A DNA stretch of 64,000 bases from Porites lobata (lineage: Eukaryota; Cnidaria; Anthozoa; Scleractinia; Poritidae). The DNA is taken from NCBI GenBank assembly GCA_942486035.1, contig CALNXK010000022.1, positions 4,234,001 to 4,298,000 of the forward strand, given 5' to 3'. A program made the position numbers and the translations under genes. A model generated the notes under the pieces. The model ran no database searches, was not told the DNA's origin, and saw nothing but the letters and a program-made list of their open reading frames with translations. Shown here one piece after another: positions 44,675-57,132 of this stretch (its first letter is position 1; each line of letters starts with the position of its first letter).

Positions 44675-47600
44675 TCAAGACGAATTCGTCCGACGAACTC
44701 GCTTGTTTCGTCTAATGGCGCTATCACTCACTCCAGGCCGGCTGCTGTGACACACGTTGCCAACATACGACACATCCACATATTTTCCTCTCTCTTTCTG
44801 GATGACAAATCGCACTTTCACATTGCACTCTGGTCGCTTGCATTCTGCGCCTCCTCTGAAGAAAACCGCGGAGTGGATTTTGCGCGAGTTTTCTGATCTC
44901 ACGTGATTATTTTTGAAGCGCAAACTGCACCATGGGTTGCTTTCTTTGACTTTTTCAAGGAAGATTCTTGTCCAGTCGCCACTCAACAGTCGGCCACCGC
45001 TTGGGAAGGTATTTATTGGAATCCTTTCCCAGTCTTCACGTGTCAGCTTGAACCTCGTTGTTGTGCCATCAATGTTCCATCGAAAATATCTATCTTCTCG
45101 TTCGTCGTCATCGTCGTCAGATGAATCAGACTCAAATTGTTGACCCTTAAAAGATACAAAAGCGCGTATTTGAGTTAAATGGCCGAGAAATCAGAAACTC
45201 CAGTAGAAATCTAAGATTTCAGAGTGAGTGAGAGTGACAGTTATATTTCTTCATGAATTTGTCAATTTTACCAATTACTCTGCAAGTCAAAGCTTTCGTT
45301 AAAAAAAAAAAAACAATCAAATAACGTAAAAACGTCGCTTACCGCAATATTAGAGACGTTTCGCCAATTTTTTGAGGCTAGCGAGTAAGGTGTATTACCC
45401 TGCAAAAGAGACAAAAAAACATCATTGATTGCTTATGTAAACAGTATTACAGTAAAGGTAGTGAAAACTTGGGGAACTAGTTTTGTTGATCACGTGATCA
45501 AACGAAACCAGAGGCTCTGGGGGGCAAGAATTAACACAACAGGGAGGAGAAGTGACAACGCCAAGGTACCATGGTAGCAAAATTTCTGGATCTCAACAAT
45601 CCGTGGTACTGCAAATGTGGCAGAAAAAGACAAAAATTGACATGTATGACTTCTCTTCGCATGATTGCTCTCAGGAACAAAACGATAGCCCATACCTTTC
45701 CTTCCATCGTTCGGCAATGCAAGTGGCCATCTCTGGTCAAGAAAGATTGTTGAGATTCAGGAATTTTGGTACCATAGTAACGTTACATCACACTTCCCCT
45801 TTTTAATGATAGGCTTCAAAAAAATTACTTCAACCTATTGGCCGACGTTAAGCCAACATGTTACAGTGCAGGTAAACGTTAACTAGTAATTGTAATAGAG
45901 CATCGCTTACAGCAAACGGCAAAAGGCAAACGTGAATTTGTACCACGTGACCAAGTTTCCCCTTTACTTGTCGTTTGCTGTTCATTATAACTGCGCGAAA
46001 ATCGGTAGATTTACGCCAACTCAATCCATAAAAATTGTTTTAAGGTGTTTTGGCTGTTCATTTGTCATTTTGAAAATTTCTCAACCTGAATCTCACACTT
46101 GCCGTTTGTCGTAAACGCGATGCTTAATACCCAACCTCGTCCCCAGGGCTTTTCCCATTTTTTGAGGGAAAAGCCCTGGGGACCAGGTTACTTAATACCA
46201 TAAGAAATATTAAGGGCTGTTTACGAGACATCCGGTGAATACCGTTCGATCAACCCACTTTTATACTGGGTCAATCTACTGCAGTTTTACGAGCAGCATC
46301 AACATTTCACGGCATAAAAATCTTGCAGATTCAAATTTTCTCGGTATCCATGTATCCCTCATACGTTGCTTTTGTTTCTTAAGGGAAGTGTGGTTTTTCC
46401 TTTTGCGCTCAATATTTACGTATCATTTGCGTAAAATTCAATCGGCTTCCCATGTTACGAATCGCCAGCCTTTAAATTCTGAAAAGTCAAAACATCTGTG
46501 GTGACAACGTCTTTCATTACAATTAAGAACACAATCTGGGTATACATGCACACTAGACTGTGGAATACAATGGGATACTAACAGCGGAAGAAGAGAAGAG
46601 GAACATCGTAGTTGAAGACGCAACTTATGTAGCTACGAAAAAAAGCCTGAAAAAATCAAGGCTTGCCGAAATCAGAGAGGCAAACAATCTGGCCATAATT
46701 TTTCTAAGAGTGAAAGGGTTAAGCTAACGCCGGCAGTGACTTACTAGGGACATTACGATCCAACAACATCGACGTCCATGAAAACGTCGCTGAAAAATAG
46801 ACTTCGCAATCGTTTTACTCTTTTTTTTGTGATTATCCCAAGTCGTCCGGTTACTTAAAAGAAAGGAATTTGGATTAGAGTTAAAGAGAATTAAGGCACC
46901 ACGCCTGAGTTCAGACAGAGATGGTAGAATTTATCGCCTTGCCCGGTTCCCGTTCTCGAGTAAACTTAACATTTGGTCATTTCACGTCGTACTTGTGCAG
47001 GGACGGCAAAGAAATGTACAGAAAAGCGTGATGCACGTGCAGAGTGTTGTTTTTGTCACTAAACCTATTTAACAATTAGTTCATGCGGCAGCGTGCGTAT
47101 GTCGAGATATTGAGCACGCGGGAAGTTTGGAGAGCACGAAAGAGGCGTAAGAGTTGCACGAGGCGCAGCCGAGTGCAACTCTAGCCTTTTGAGTGCTCTC
47201 CAAACTTCCCAAGTGCTCAATATCTCGACATACGCACAGCTGCAGCATGAACTAATTGTTTTATAACATTATCAAAGCGATCAATGCAGCAGTTAACTGA
47301 AAATTTTAAGCAGTACGCGTTAATGATTACGTGACTATATTTTTTTTCCTCACAGTTAATCTTATGTTTTTATCCTGAAACTGAGAGAAAGTGTACTCTA
47401 AAATGATTGCAAAATCCATATTTAGGTGCCGGAAAACTTTTAATTTACCGAAAAATTGTTATTGAGAGAAAACAACTTTGCAAAGAATGATCTCACGCCA
47501 TAGCCCGCACAGCTCGCCGAGATGACAACAACAACAACACTCACCTCTTTTCCTTACTATCGGTTAACAAATTCAAACCTTTCCTCTTAAATTTCCTTAT

Positions 47601-49049
47601 AAAACACATGGTAAACGCTTCATTGTCTATTGCTGAGTTATGGATGCACTCGGGAGACTCAGGATTGCTAAGCTCCCAACAACTCGAGGAATTACGAATA
47701 GTTTATTGACGTCATCAGCGTGCTCAATAGGAATATGAAGCACGCTCGCGCTATTGAATTTGATTAGGCGAATTTTCTAGCTATGTTATAATGTTGTTTT
47801 GTCGTTCCCGTTGCGGTCACCGTCGTAGTTTCGTAAGACTCCTACTAAAACACGCAAGAAACCTCAACTGCCGTCCTACCTTCAAAGGCATGTGCGACGT
47901 CCCAGACGCTATGCTGTTCCAGTTTACAGGAACCATAATAACTGATGGGCGCTGGCTTTCTAAACCAGGTGGAAGGCCGTAGTAAGGGTTACTCTGCGCT
48001 GATGAATGGCAGCCACACTTACAGCACTTATATATGGCGTTCATGGTATAGTTTAGCCCTGCGTCGTTTATCTGTCCCTGGTTAAACCTGAGGGATTCGC
48101 CAGAATTGACAACCTGACCACCTAGAGACTCCGATACTTCTGGTTGATAGTTCCTGACCTGATATCGTGGTTCCCCTTCGATGAGTCTTGCCTGTGAAGC
48201 TGCCATTTCTTTCACAGTACCCACGTGGTAAAGAGGGATGTTTTCGTTTAAGATCTCATTTGACGACGGAACCTTGCTGATGCCAGTTTGATAAGATGAT
48301 GCCGTTTCGTGGGTGCCATTCTGGGTGTCAAACTGGTTTGCCCGCATCGCCTTGTCGTTACCCATCTGATATACTGGAAACATGGATTCGTTATTCGCTT
48401 GAAAAGCTGAAAATACCGTTGTTGAACCGCCTGCAGGGTGGTTTTCCGCACTTGATACTTCTTCGTGGGAAGACCTTGAATGACAATATATTTCTTTCTC
48501 TTTTTCTGCTATATCGGCCAATTGTATCCCATTGTAAAATCTAGTTTGACTTATGGGAGATCGCAATTCATTCTCCTTAGAATGAGTTTCCTTTTGTGTG
48601 GCTGTATCTTTAGCGAATTCCACGTCTTGATATAATTCTTGAACCTCTGATACACTGTTCCCATGGTTGTTGTAACGAAAATTTGATTTGAGTTGTTTAT
48701 CACTAAATAGCGATTTATCCATTTGGTTTTCTTTCTGCTTGCCTAAAAACGGTATTTCTTCATCAGAACCATTTTGGAATGGAAGTGAACCTTGAACATT
48801 ACTTATTTGGATATTCAATACGTCATCAAGGGCTCGTACTTCTACAAAGGAATGTTCCGCATAGCCTGCTGAGGTAATGGGTAAATTCGTACTCTCTTGG
48901 CCACTCATGTTGCAAGATGTCTCTGTTTCTTCTTGCTTAACAGTAACGGGAGTTTCAGTTGTGAAGACAACCATTTCGCTGCTGGTTTCGCCGTTCCTTG
49001 TGGAAGTCCTCTCTTCCTCTAGTTCTATCTTTACACAACTTTCTGCCAT
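44675..49049 (-). CDS. Unrecognised protein, three-exon model, 565 residues, with a Cys-containing C-terminal domain
   Basis: Exon 1 is 49049-47880 (390 codons from ATG), exon 2 is 45399-45343 (19 codons) and exon 3 is 45145-44675 (156 codons plus stop). All junctions are GT-AG and phase 0, which supports joining them, though exon 1 could belong to another transcript. The N-terminus holds two sumoylation-like sites (VKIE, VKQE) in a polar, probably disordered region, ending in a cysteine cluster (KCCKCGCH, about 341-348). Exon 3 starts with an acidic run, then a compact domain (about 429-543) with Trp, Phe and Cys landmarks: FRWNIDG, DWTRIF, NPWCSLRF, SRK, AECKRPEC, VCHSS. A basic tail (RRNKRVRR) suggests nuclear location. 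The domain resembles one I have seen repeated in cnidarian predicted proteins, possibly DNA-binding or transposon-derived, but I cannot name it. The 2.5-kb intron 1 is filled with repeats. Confidence 0.55.
45566..45781. mobile_element. Fold-back element, about 216 bp, in intron 1 of the 565-residue gene
   Basis: The left arm ATGGTAGCAAAATTTCTGGA and the right arm (CAGGAATTTTGGTACCAT) are inverted over about 36 bp, both ending in ATCTCAACAAT toward the centre. Overlapping short frames on both strands result from the fold. Confidence 0.75.
45899..46125. mobile_element. MITE of the GCAAACGGCAA family, copy 2
   Basis: The left end AGCATCGCTTACAGCAAACG and the right end GTTTGTCGTAAACGCGATGC are inverted. 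The interior matches 6098-6296 in the opposite orientation. Confidence 0.75.
46132..46190. mobile_element. 59-bp hairpin MITE with exact 9-bp target duplication
   Basis: AACCTCGTCCCCAGGGCTTT and its near-exact complement make an almost perfect hairpin. CTTAATACC is duplicated at 46123-46131 and 46191-46199. It landed at the border of the preceding MITE. Related half sites occur near 43694-43758. Confidence 0.85.
47071..47793 (-). mobile_element. 650-700-bp dispersed element, copy 2, with a terminal hairpin
   Basis: Reverse complement of 20617-21260. It carries an extra inverted arm at 47071-47266, where GTCGAGATATTGAGCAC and its complement flank GGGAAGTTTGGAGAGCAC. Copy 1 holds only one arm, so copy 2 is more complete. 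It lies immediately downstream of exon 1 of the 565-residue gene. Confidence 0.8.
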
Positions 49050-49779
49050 TGTTTTTTCTTGATATACCTTCTCGTTGCCTTGGTTTCTTGATTTTTTGAG
49101 ATGCTTCCTTTTACATCAAAGTTAAGCGGTGGTGAAGAAACTAAGCAAAATAATAGGAACATTGTTAGTTTAATTGGAGTTTAATTGGAGTGAGAGTAAG
49201 CAATGGAATCAATCTGACCAGGTTATTTATAGGCACAAATTATTCTAGAAGCTAAAAACAGCTTATTATGCTCGCTTCTAATTCTGCTCGGATCTAGCCA
49301 TTCATTCCGCATGTGATAAGCTTTACCATATATTCTTGACCTAAGGGAGCTCTACGCCGATTACGGAAGACTTAAGATCCCACTCAAACCATCGCAGCTT
49401 ACGTAAGAGTATTAATTAGCAAAGTTAACATGTGAGTAAAAGCAACATAAGACGACGGAGAGCATAAAAATGCCATATTTTGATTCTTCGGCAGACAGTA
49501 ATTGAAAATTATTTAAATTACATACTGAAATAATTCCTAAATGTAGTCGAGTAAAGGAGGAAAGATTTAAAAGAGAAAGGAAAAAACTCCAAACACCTCT
49601 ATTTTTCGCAGTGCCTGGTAAAGTTGTGCTGATTTTCAAAACTGGAAATTCTTTTTTTTTTTGGGGTGTTTTCCTAAGCATATTTTTTTAAAAAAATACA
49701 TATTTTAAGCTGATATTGTTTTAGAATTTCAAGCCTCGCCCGTCGCGTTGTTTCCTTAAACAACAAATTTAATTTACTT

Positions 49780-49970
49780 TGTCTCTCTTCACCCAGGTGT
49801 ATAGATGGGTACCGGCAACATACTGCTGGGGGGTAACCCTGCGATGGACTACCACCCCGTCCAGGGGGGGAGTAGCAATATTCCTGGGTTTGCTTCATGC
49901 TTCGGAAACCGGTATAAGTTCAGGTCATGTGGGCCTTTGCCTCGTGTGCGCCTTTACCTTCTTGTTTTAG
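49780..49970 (+). mobile_element. Interspersed SINE/LINE-tail-like repeat (CACCCAGGTGTATAGATGGG type)
   Basis: The phrase CACCCAGGTGTATAGATGGG, followed by GGGGGGTAACCCTGCGATGG, resembles a repeat common in coral and other invertebrate genomes, as I remember it. Only one copy is seen here, and the boundaries are approximate. Confidence 0.55.
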
Positions 49971-52900
49971 AATGGAACTCTTTCTAACTCCATGCTTAAC
50001 CCTTTACAGCGGTGATTATATTGGCGTGAACACCTAAAATATGTCTGGATTGTTTATTGTGTTACAACCAATCACAGGTGAGATCTTCACAACACAGAAA
50101 CCACAGGCAAAGAACGGTTTCTGATCGGTCATGGAACAAATTATTTTCGTTTTGTTTAAGGATACAAACTGCCTTATTAGGAATTTAAAACACCGCTGTT
50201 CCCCAAGATCAGTGCCGAGGACAAGGGGATTCGATTTGTGTGAACTAACGATTGAACCTTCGAACTACTATCTACTACCTACGATCAGGCGTAACTACCG
50301 ATTTCGATCGTTACAAAAAGTTTGAAAACTCGCGCGCCAAACCGTCGGGTGCGTAGGCCCGGCACATCGGCTTTGTAATTTATTTCAAAATCGCGCAAAC
50401 CTGTATTCTCCGCTATTATAGCAAAAACTGTAAACAAATAGGAAGGAAAAGCAATTGTTTACTTGTAAAAAGACTGAATGTTAAAACAAAATGAAAATAA
50501 TTTGTATAACCGAGAGGCAATTAAAGCTAGTGAAAACTGAAATTAAATAAATTGTCCAAAATACGGAGACCGCCCATTGAAAAGTCTCTGGTACCTGGGG
50601 TACGAAAATGCTCGACTTGTTCATAAAACTGAAATTCCTTCTTCCCCATGCAATTTTTATTGTGGCGTCAATGATATTACTTGGAGAAAATTAAAGTGTG
50701 TGATCAGTTTCGTTTGCAAAACAGGATTCGAGTCGATCAAAATGAAGTGGAGAGTACACTTAACGTTACAGGTAAATTTGAATTCACACACTCAGTTGTA
50801 AACGCACTGCACGTTATAAGTAGTGTACAAAATGAGCGTTCTGAGTGCGGTGGATTATGGTGGATCCACAGTTTCGGTGACGCCATAGGTAAAAATAGGT
50901 CTATACTTAGTGGAGCCTCGGTGGTCTTTCATATTGAGATCACGAGCTGGGCAAAAATATTTCTTCATAAAGCTATCGATAAAGATAGAGAAATGATTTA
51001 CTAAGTAAAACGAGATACCAATGGCGATCTAACACCGAATGGATTTGGCTATAACACACGTTCAACTGATCCCTTCGAAAATAAAACCTATAATATGCAT
51101 AATTACCAGTCGACTTCAGAACCCACATAAATTCACTGCAGAATTCCAATTTGTCTAGTACTGTATTTCGAGATGTTCATTGCCCATCGGTTCCATGCAG
51201 TTCAACTTAGTCTGTCAGGTTCAATTGAATTTATCCGGCATCATTGTGTAAAGTAATTATTTGTGAGTATTAATTAAAGAAAAATAAATATTCAACAGTA
51301 AGGATAAAATTGAATACTAATATTAAATATAAATTCAAAGCTTGATCGTCCAAATGGAGCTCAAACGATCATTCGAGTAAAGTACGTAACTGGCAAAAAG
51401 CTGTAATCGACCTTTTATTGACACGCGAACTAAAGTAAACCAGTGTCAACCTTGCTTTTTTTTTGTAATACAGGACAGTGCCGAAGTATTGCCCAGTTAA
51501 GTGATTACAATATAAACATATCGGCAATAGTTTGGTCTTAAAAGCCAGTGCCTCGTTGTTCAACAAATAGTAGCAACAGGTTGAAAAGAGTAGAGAGCCC
51601 TTCTCTTTTCTCGTTCAATGAAGTGATTATACAAGTTGGAATGCCCACTTATACAACATTCAACATGGCATGAGACATTTTGTTGATCAACAAATGTGAA
51701 ACTTCAAAAGTAGGTTGAGTTTGATCGTCCGGGCGAACGTAGTCCTTAATAGGACTGTTGTTGTTGACAGTGCCTTATACTTGTGTTTGTTTTGTTCTAG
51801 AATATCAACAATTCTACTTACTTATGTTAAATTTTTCAGACAAATTTTAATGCGGCAGCTAGCTCACAGATCAAGAGTTGATTGATTGTTGAACTGACAA
51901 AAAAACCTTCAAGTCATTTCTTCTTTCATTTTTAAACAAATAATGTTGTATAAGTCTTTCACCAGTAACAAAGAAATAAATAGTACACGTTTTTGTGCCG
52001 GGTGGCAGAAAAAGCAATAGGGACAGCTCACAAATGAGTCCAACTCTCTCCACTTCAAATTTTTATGGATTATATATTCACCAGCGACATTCAAAGATAT
52101 TTAACTCATAGAATCTCTATTTGTCACCTGTTAGAATTTCAGCGATTGGAAATCATTAAGCGTGTCATGATATCAAACTTAGTAGGGAGTTAAATGCCTT
52201 CGAAATGAACTCTTATTTCAGGGACCTACTGATACTGCGCGTGTTAGAATGTACTCCATCAACATGCTAAGCCCGCCTTGATGTATATACGTATTGCTTA
52301 TAACCCAGAGGAGAAGCATCGACAATTTCAAGCTACTAAAACAGTCAGACCTCAAGGTGCATTAACTTCGATGTCCTAAAGGCTTATTGGTACTTAAACA
52401 GCTACGATGTAGAAGTAAACGCTCGTGCATCTTTAATTTTCTTCTCGCACTTACACATGCACAAACAATAAACAACTTAGTGAATTGCTATGCACTGAGT
52501 ATAAGCCCTTGCGTGCACTAAGACTGATCCACCTTGTAACAGCGCACAGAAGATGTCATTAATAACAGTAGAGGGTAGCTGTCTTGGTGAAACGAAAGAC
52601 CGGGCCAGAAGTGGGAAATACACTGTATTAAGTTTAAGGTTCCATTCAATTTATGTAAATTTCACAAGTCAGAAGCTCTCATCCTTCTATCACGCAACGA
52701 AAAACAAGCAAAATGTGGCCTTCTTAGACTCTAAAGTCTGGTTTTCCTGGGTTATTTGTGCACAGTGAACCACACAACTTCACAACGTAACTGTTTTCTT
52801 GCACCAGTCAGGGAAAATAAAATAAGTGATAGGAGTCAAAAGGCCTTTTTATTAAAATCGACTTCACGTGTTGTGATAATTGAGTCACCAGAAGGCTAAA

Positions 52901-53600
52901 ACAAATTTATTATATTTTAGGAATGTAGGGGCAAAAATCATCAGAAGAATGATTTTTCCAAGTATGACATCAGGCAGTGAGAAAACAGAGAGAAAACAGT
53001 CGGTAGAAAACCGAGCTTCTTTGGGAATTCTTTCTACACATTCCTGTTGCTATGAAGGGCGGATTGAAATGGCTCACTGCACAAATGCACATTCAAGTTG
53101 TTGTTCATTTAGATCAGGTATTTGATAAGTCAAAAGTAAAAATGGGCGGTTTTTCAGTTAAAATGAAACAAGTACGTAATAAATGTATAAAATCATTGTT
53201 GCTGTTTCATAAGGCACAAGATAATAAACGTGAGGCGCGCCTTTATGAGGCTTTTGTTCTACAATACATCCGATATAACTACAGACCCATAGCGCTTCCA
53301 ATACATTCGAAGTCTGAGAAATTTCACTGGCTACTGCTTAAAACATACTTGATCATACTTGTCTACTCCCAGTTTGTAAATCTGCTGTTTAGTTTTAAAG
53401 CGGGTCATCCCGTGACTGATTCGCTCTATTGCAAGACACCTTTTTAGTTTCAAAATGTGTGACCGTCCGTCCAGTGTTAAACTCTGTACAGCCCTGTACA
53501 GCCGAGTCCGTTAGCGAATAATTCTACAATTAATCGAATCAAAAAGTGCTTTTTGACGTACTATACAGTTCTTTGGAAATATTTACACTATTCCATCGAC
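49971..53600. other. Gene-poor spacer
   Basis: Contains the short repeat copy at 51705-51772 and several chance frames (for example 50681-51004 and 53052-53447) without domain signatures or convincing splice context. Confidence 0.5.
51705..51772 (-). repeat. Dispersed repeat fragment, copy 2
   Basis: Matches 10666-10733 in the same orientation, both ending GTTGTTGTTGACAGTG. It is truncated relative to copy 1. Confidence 0.75.
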
Positions 53601-55189
53601 CAATGCGCGCTAAATACTTTTGAAAGATACTATAAGCATTGAACGCGAAGGAATACGATTCCGTGATTGAGTCACTCCGAAGGCTGTGACACTGACCAAC
53701 ACTCCGGTCAAAATTTCTTCACGATCATCTGAATCTGAGTAGTTTTTCTCGTCTGTTCGGGCCTTCTTAGAATTGAAACGGTAACAATTGTTATAGCAGT
53801 TTAAAGTTGTATTTTTTCCTTCATAAACAGCAGATTCAAACTTGCCTACGTTGAATGCTTTTCAACTGCGCACTCAAGTGTTACACACGCTATGACGGAT
53901 CAAAATACATATGCCCTAACGATCAACAACTTTCGGATATTTGTGAGTATTCCTTTAAATTCGAAACATTAAATGTTTCCCTTACAAGTGCTACCGTTCG
54001 TATTAAGACTAGTGGAGACGGTCTTTGCTAAAAGAAAGAAAAAACTAACTAAACTGACCTTATTGCCTTGAGTGAGTCGGGCCATGTCGAGTGAGTTTAG
54101 TTCCACAGTGACAGATTCCAATCTCAACACGAGGGGTGGGGCAAGGACATCTGTAATGAGTCATGTGCTCCAGGTTAAGTTGGAGTGGGAACAAAGGTCA
54201 CAGCGGAGCAAACCTCCTATGTTGACGGAGCTTTGGCAGGGTGTATCATGAAGGTATTGTTTATTTGGCGCAGGGATTCCTATGCTAGTTTTATTAATAA
54301 TTTAGAATGCAGTTGAAGTTCTTTAGCGGAATGCTACTAACAAGGTTTAGTTAAACTAAAACAAGAGAGACTAAAATAGTAATATCAAAACAGCAAAGAT
54401 TTTCTTATCTTGATAATCTAGAGCTGGCTTAAAGCAAAGGGATCCTCTCTAATGTAACAAGGATTTGTTAGTTGTGCAGGCAAATACGGAACGCCACAAA
54501 GTAATAATGGCTTTATATCTCTCTCTTGAAGTAACTACAATATTACACCTTATATAACACTTGCGGTTGAACACACTATTGTTGCATTTTTAACTTTGAA
54601 ATTTCTGAGTCTATCTGCTTTGACTGCATGCTCCTATGTCATTTTGGCTCCTTAAAGTTGCGGCAAACCAAAATCGTTGGAAAGAGCAAAATCATTGGAA
54701 AGAACGACTCATAACAATCATAAATCGCGGGGCTGCATTTAATCTTGAATTATCTGCCAATGCCCAGCTGAATGCCGGTCGAAGTGGGTTAAAACCTACT
54801 GATTACATAATATATAAATTGATACAAAAATTGTATACTGTTGTATGTTCACGTTCTTTTTCTGCTTCAATATTCTACTCAAGAATACATCCACACTGAC
54901 GGCTCTTTTGATCTTTTTTAAGTAGCCACCGTGTCAGTGCCAGAGGCTGGCCTTTTAGAGCCGGCTTCTGACTAATAATAAAATGCCATGGCAACCCTAC
55001 TTTGAAAGCGAGTATTTCCTATCGATTCCACGGCCGCGAGTATTTTCAATTGTGCTATATTGAACGGACAGTCAAAACTCGTGACTATGGACATCTTTTT
55101 GAAATAAGGGCAGCTCTCTTACTCTTACTCAAGCCAGCAAACATTGTGCAATAACATTGTGCTTCATCACGAGGCGCCCGAAAGGGGTA

Positions 55190-55580
55190 GCGGGCTCTCT
55201 GATTTCAGGCTTCAGTAATATGAAAGGGTAAGAATTTCACCAGTTGAAGTATATAATGGGTAGGGGAATCTGTCATTCCGGTATGTTACAGGACCAAAAA
55301 GGTTACAAGGCGCATCTTTTGAATGTGAAAAAGACTAGAAAACTCCCTGGTTTGGATAATTATTCATATTGAATTATTGCATTTACAGAGAATTATTATA
55401 ATTATTATTATTGTTGCAAAACAGATGCAGCGTTTTAAACTAGTACGTGAAAGGGGTATCATTTGTCATCAAAAGATATACCAAAGTGGCCGCTTTTCTG
55501 TCGAAAATAGTCATATTAAAGGGTTAGGTATTGGACCTTGGGGCGGAGCCTTTCTGTATAAAATTTTGTTACATACCCTC
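55190..55580 (+). mobile_element. Dispersed element related to 41695-42262
   Basis: Part of this segment matches the reverse complement of 42070-42240: CCCGAAAGGGGTAGCG, CAGTTGAAGTATAT, GGGGAATCTGTCATTCCGG. The ends are not clear, and C-rich termini are absent. Confidence 0.6.
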
Positions 55581-56482
55581 CAGGCCATTTTCCTTGCCAC
55601 GTTTTTGTACGTATTCAAGTAAAATGTAAAATGCCATTCTTTGCTTTTCTTTTGGCTGCCCCTAACCGAACCAAAGCCGAAAAACGAAATTAACTGAAAT
55701 TTTCTAAACCGCAAATGTATTTAATCTTTGGCATTACCACGACTTCAAACAGTGGTCACGTATCAGACCTCTGACATAGAACTGAAGTTGTAAGGAAAGA
55801 CGCAAGCCAACAAACATGTATGGCAGAAAATTATCCCGGCCAGTGCGGAGATAAGGCCGAGAAAAAAAATGTTTGTCGTCCCCGACCGCCCTTTTCATAT
55901 TTTGGGGCCGCCTCTTCGCTTTTATTGATTGTTACTGGAAAAGCTAGAACAAACAAAACCCAACGGTCTTACATTCACAAAACAAAGCAGTTATGCAAAG
56001 ATAATACTGATTCCTAGCTCCTGGTCCTATATTGATGTTTTTTTGAAAATACACTCTACCTGCGCTTCACGTTGTTTAAAACGTGACTGGGACTAATAAG
56101 AAATCGGAAATGCCCTCCCCCTCCCACCCCCCAAAAAAGCACTCACCCGTTCATCTTTTTCAGAAATCCGGTTGGTGAAAAATTTGCTTTTTTTACTTGG
56201 TCTAGATTAAAAACGTTTAAGCAGTATCTTTAGCCCCCGAGTGGACGAGGAAGTACCAAGAGCCATAATATGGCTCTTGGAGGTACAAAAATGTAGACAG
56301 CAGACGGTTCACAGTCCCCTATTTTTTCGTGAGATCGTTTAGATATACCGCGTCTTACCGTCACGGCTATCTTGATTTTCAAATGTACCGAGGGGGCGGG
56401 CGTCGGGGATTATAGTTCGGGTGGGGGAGGGGGGCGAGAAAAATAGAGGGACTGTAAAACATTACTGCAGTTCGCGTTCACG

Positions 56483-56669
56483 TAGACTACGAGTAGTCTC
56501 CCATTTTTCCTCAGGGATAGTAGAGCGAGGGAAAAGCGAGCGCGCGTTCTCGCGAGACCTGTTTCACTCGCTTGCTCTCAGGCTACTCGCGTGGGGTGAT
56601 TTTCACGCGCGCTCGCGTTTCGCACGCTCTACTATCCCTGAGGAGAAATGGGGGACTACTCGTAGTCTA
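56483..56669. mobile_element. 187-bp hairpin MITE nested in the outer element, 9-bp target duplication (one mismatch)
   Basis: TAGACTACGAGTAGTC and its complement end the element, and the arms remain almost identical for about 50 bp (TCAGGGATAGTAGAGCG). The flanks are GCGTTCACG (56474-56482) and GCGTTCATG (56670-56678). Confidence 0.85.
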
Positions 56670-56999
56670 GCGTTCATGGGGCGCGGTGTACCAGCAACGC
56701 AGGCGTTAGATTGGTCATTAGACAATTTAGGTTGACAACGGGTTTAGTTTAAGTTGCCGACATTGACAAGTCGTTGACAAGTCGACGTTTCTATTAAACG
56801 TACGCTTTCATACCATAAGGTACATCTTGCGCAAACACACGAAGGATTTTTGGTATTTTGATTAGGAAAATGTTTTCTTGTGCATGTTTGCCGATTTTAT
56901 TTCGAGGAATGGCCCAGAAACATTATAAAATCACTGTTTCGAAAGGAGATATTTGTAAACACGCGTTATCGATGCTAAATGTGTCTGGCATGTTTTTCA

Positions 57000-57132
57000 T
57001 AGCCTACGAAGCAGGCGCTGGGAAGTAGCGGGCGAAAGAGGGAACGGGCGCGCGCGAGGGAGACACGCGTGTCTCCTCGCGCGCCCGTTTTTTCTTGTGC
57101 CCACTACTTGCAAGCGCCTGCTACGCAGGCTA
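57000..57132. mobile_element. Mutator-like MITE, TAGCCTGC family, copy 2, exact 9-bp target duplication
   Basis: Starts TAGCCTACGAAGCAGGCG and ends CGCCTGCTACGCAGGCTA, with a CGCGCGCG-rich core. TGTTTTTCA is duplicated exactly at 56991-56999 and 57133-57141. Confidence 0.9.

Noticed and set aside
50681..51004. 107-codon plus-strand frame
   Set aside because: No domain, poor start context, overlapping frame on the same strand and no splice partners.
53052..53447. 131-codon plus-strand frame
   Set aside because: Long for this AT content but without a recognisable domain or conservation signal; treated as chance or an old repeat.
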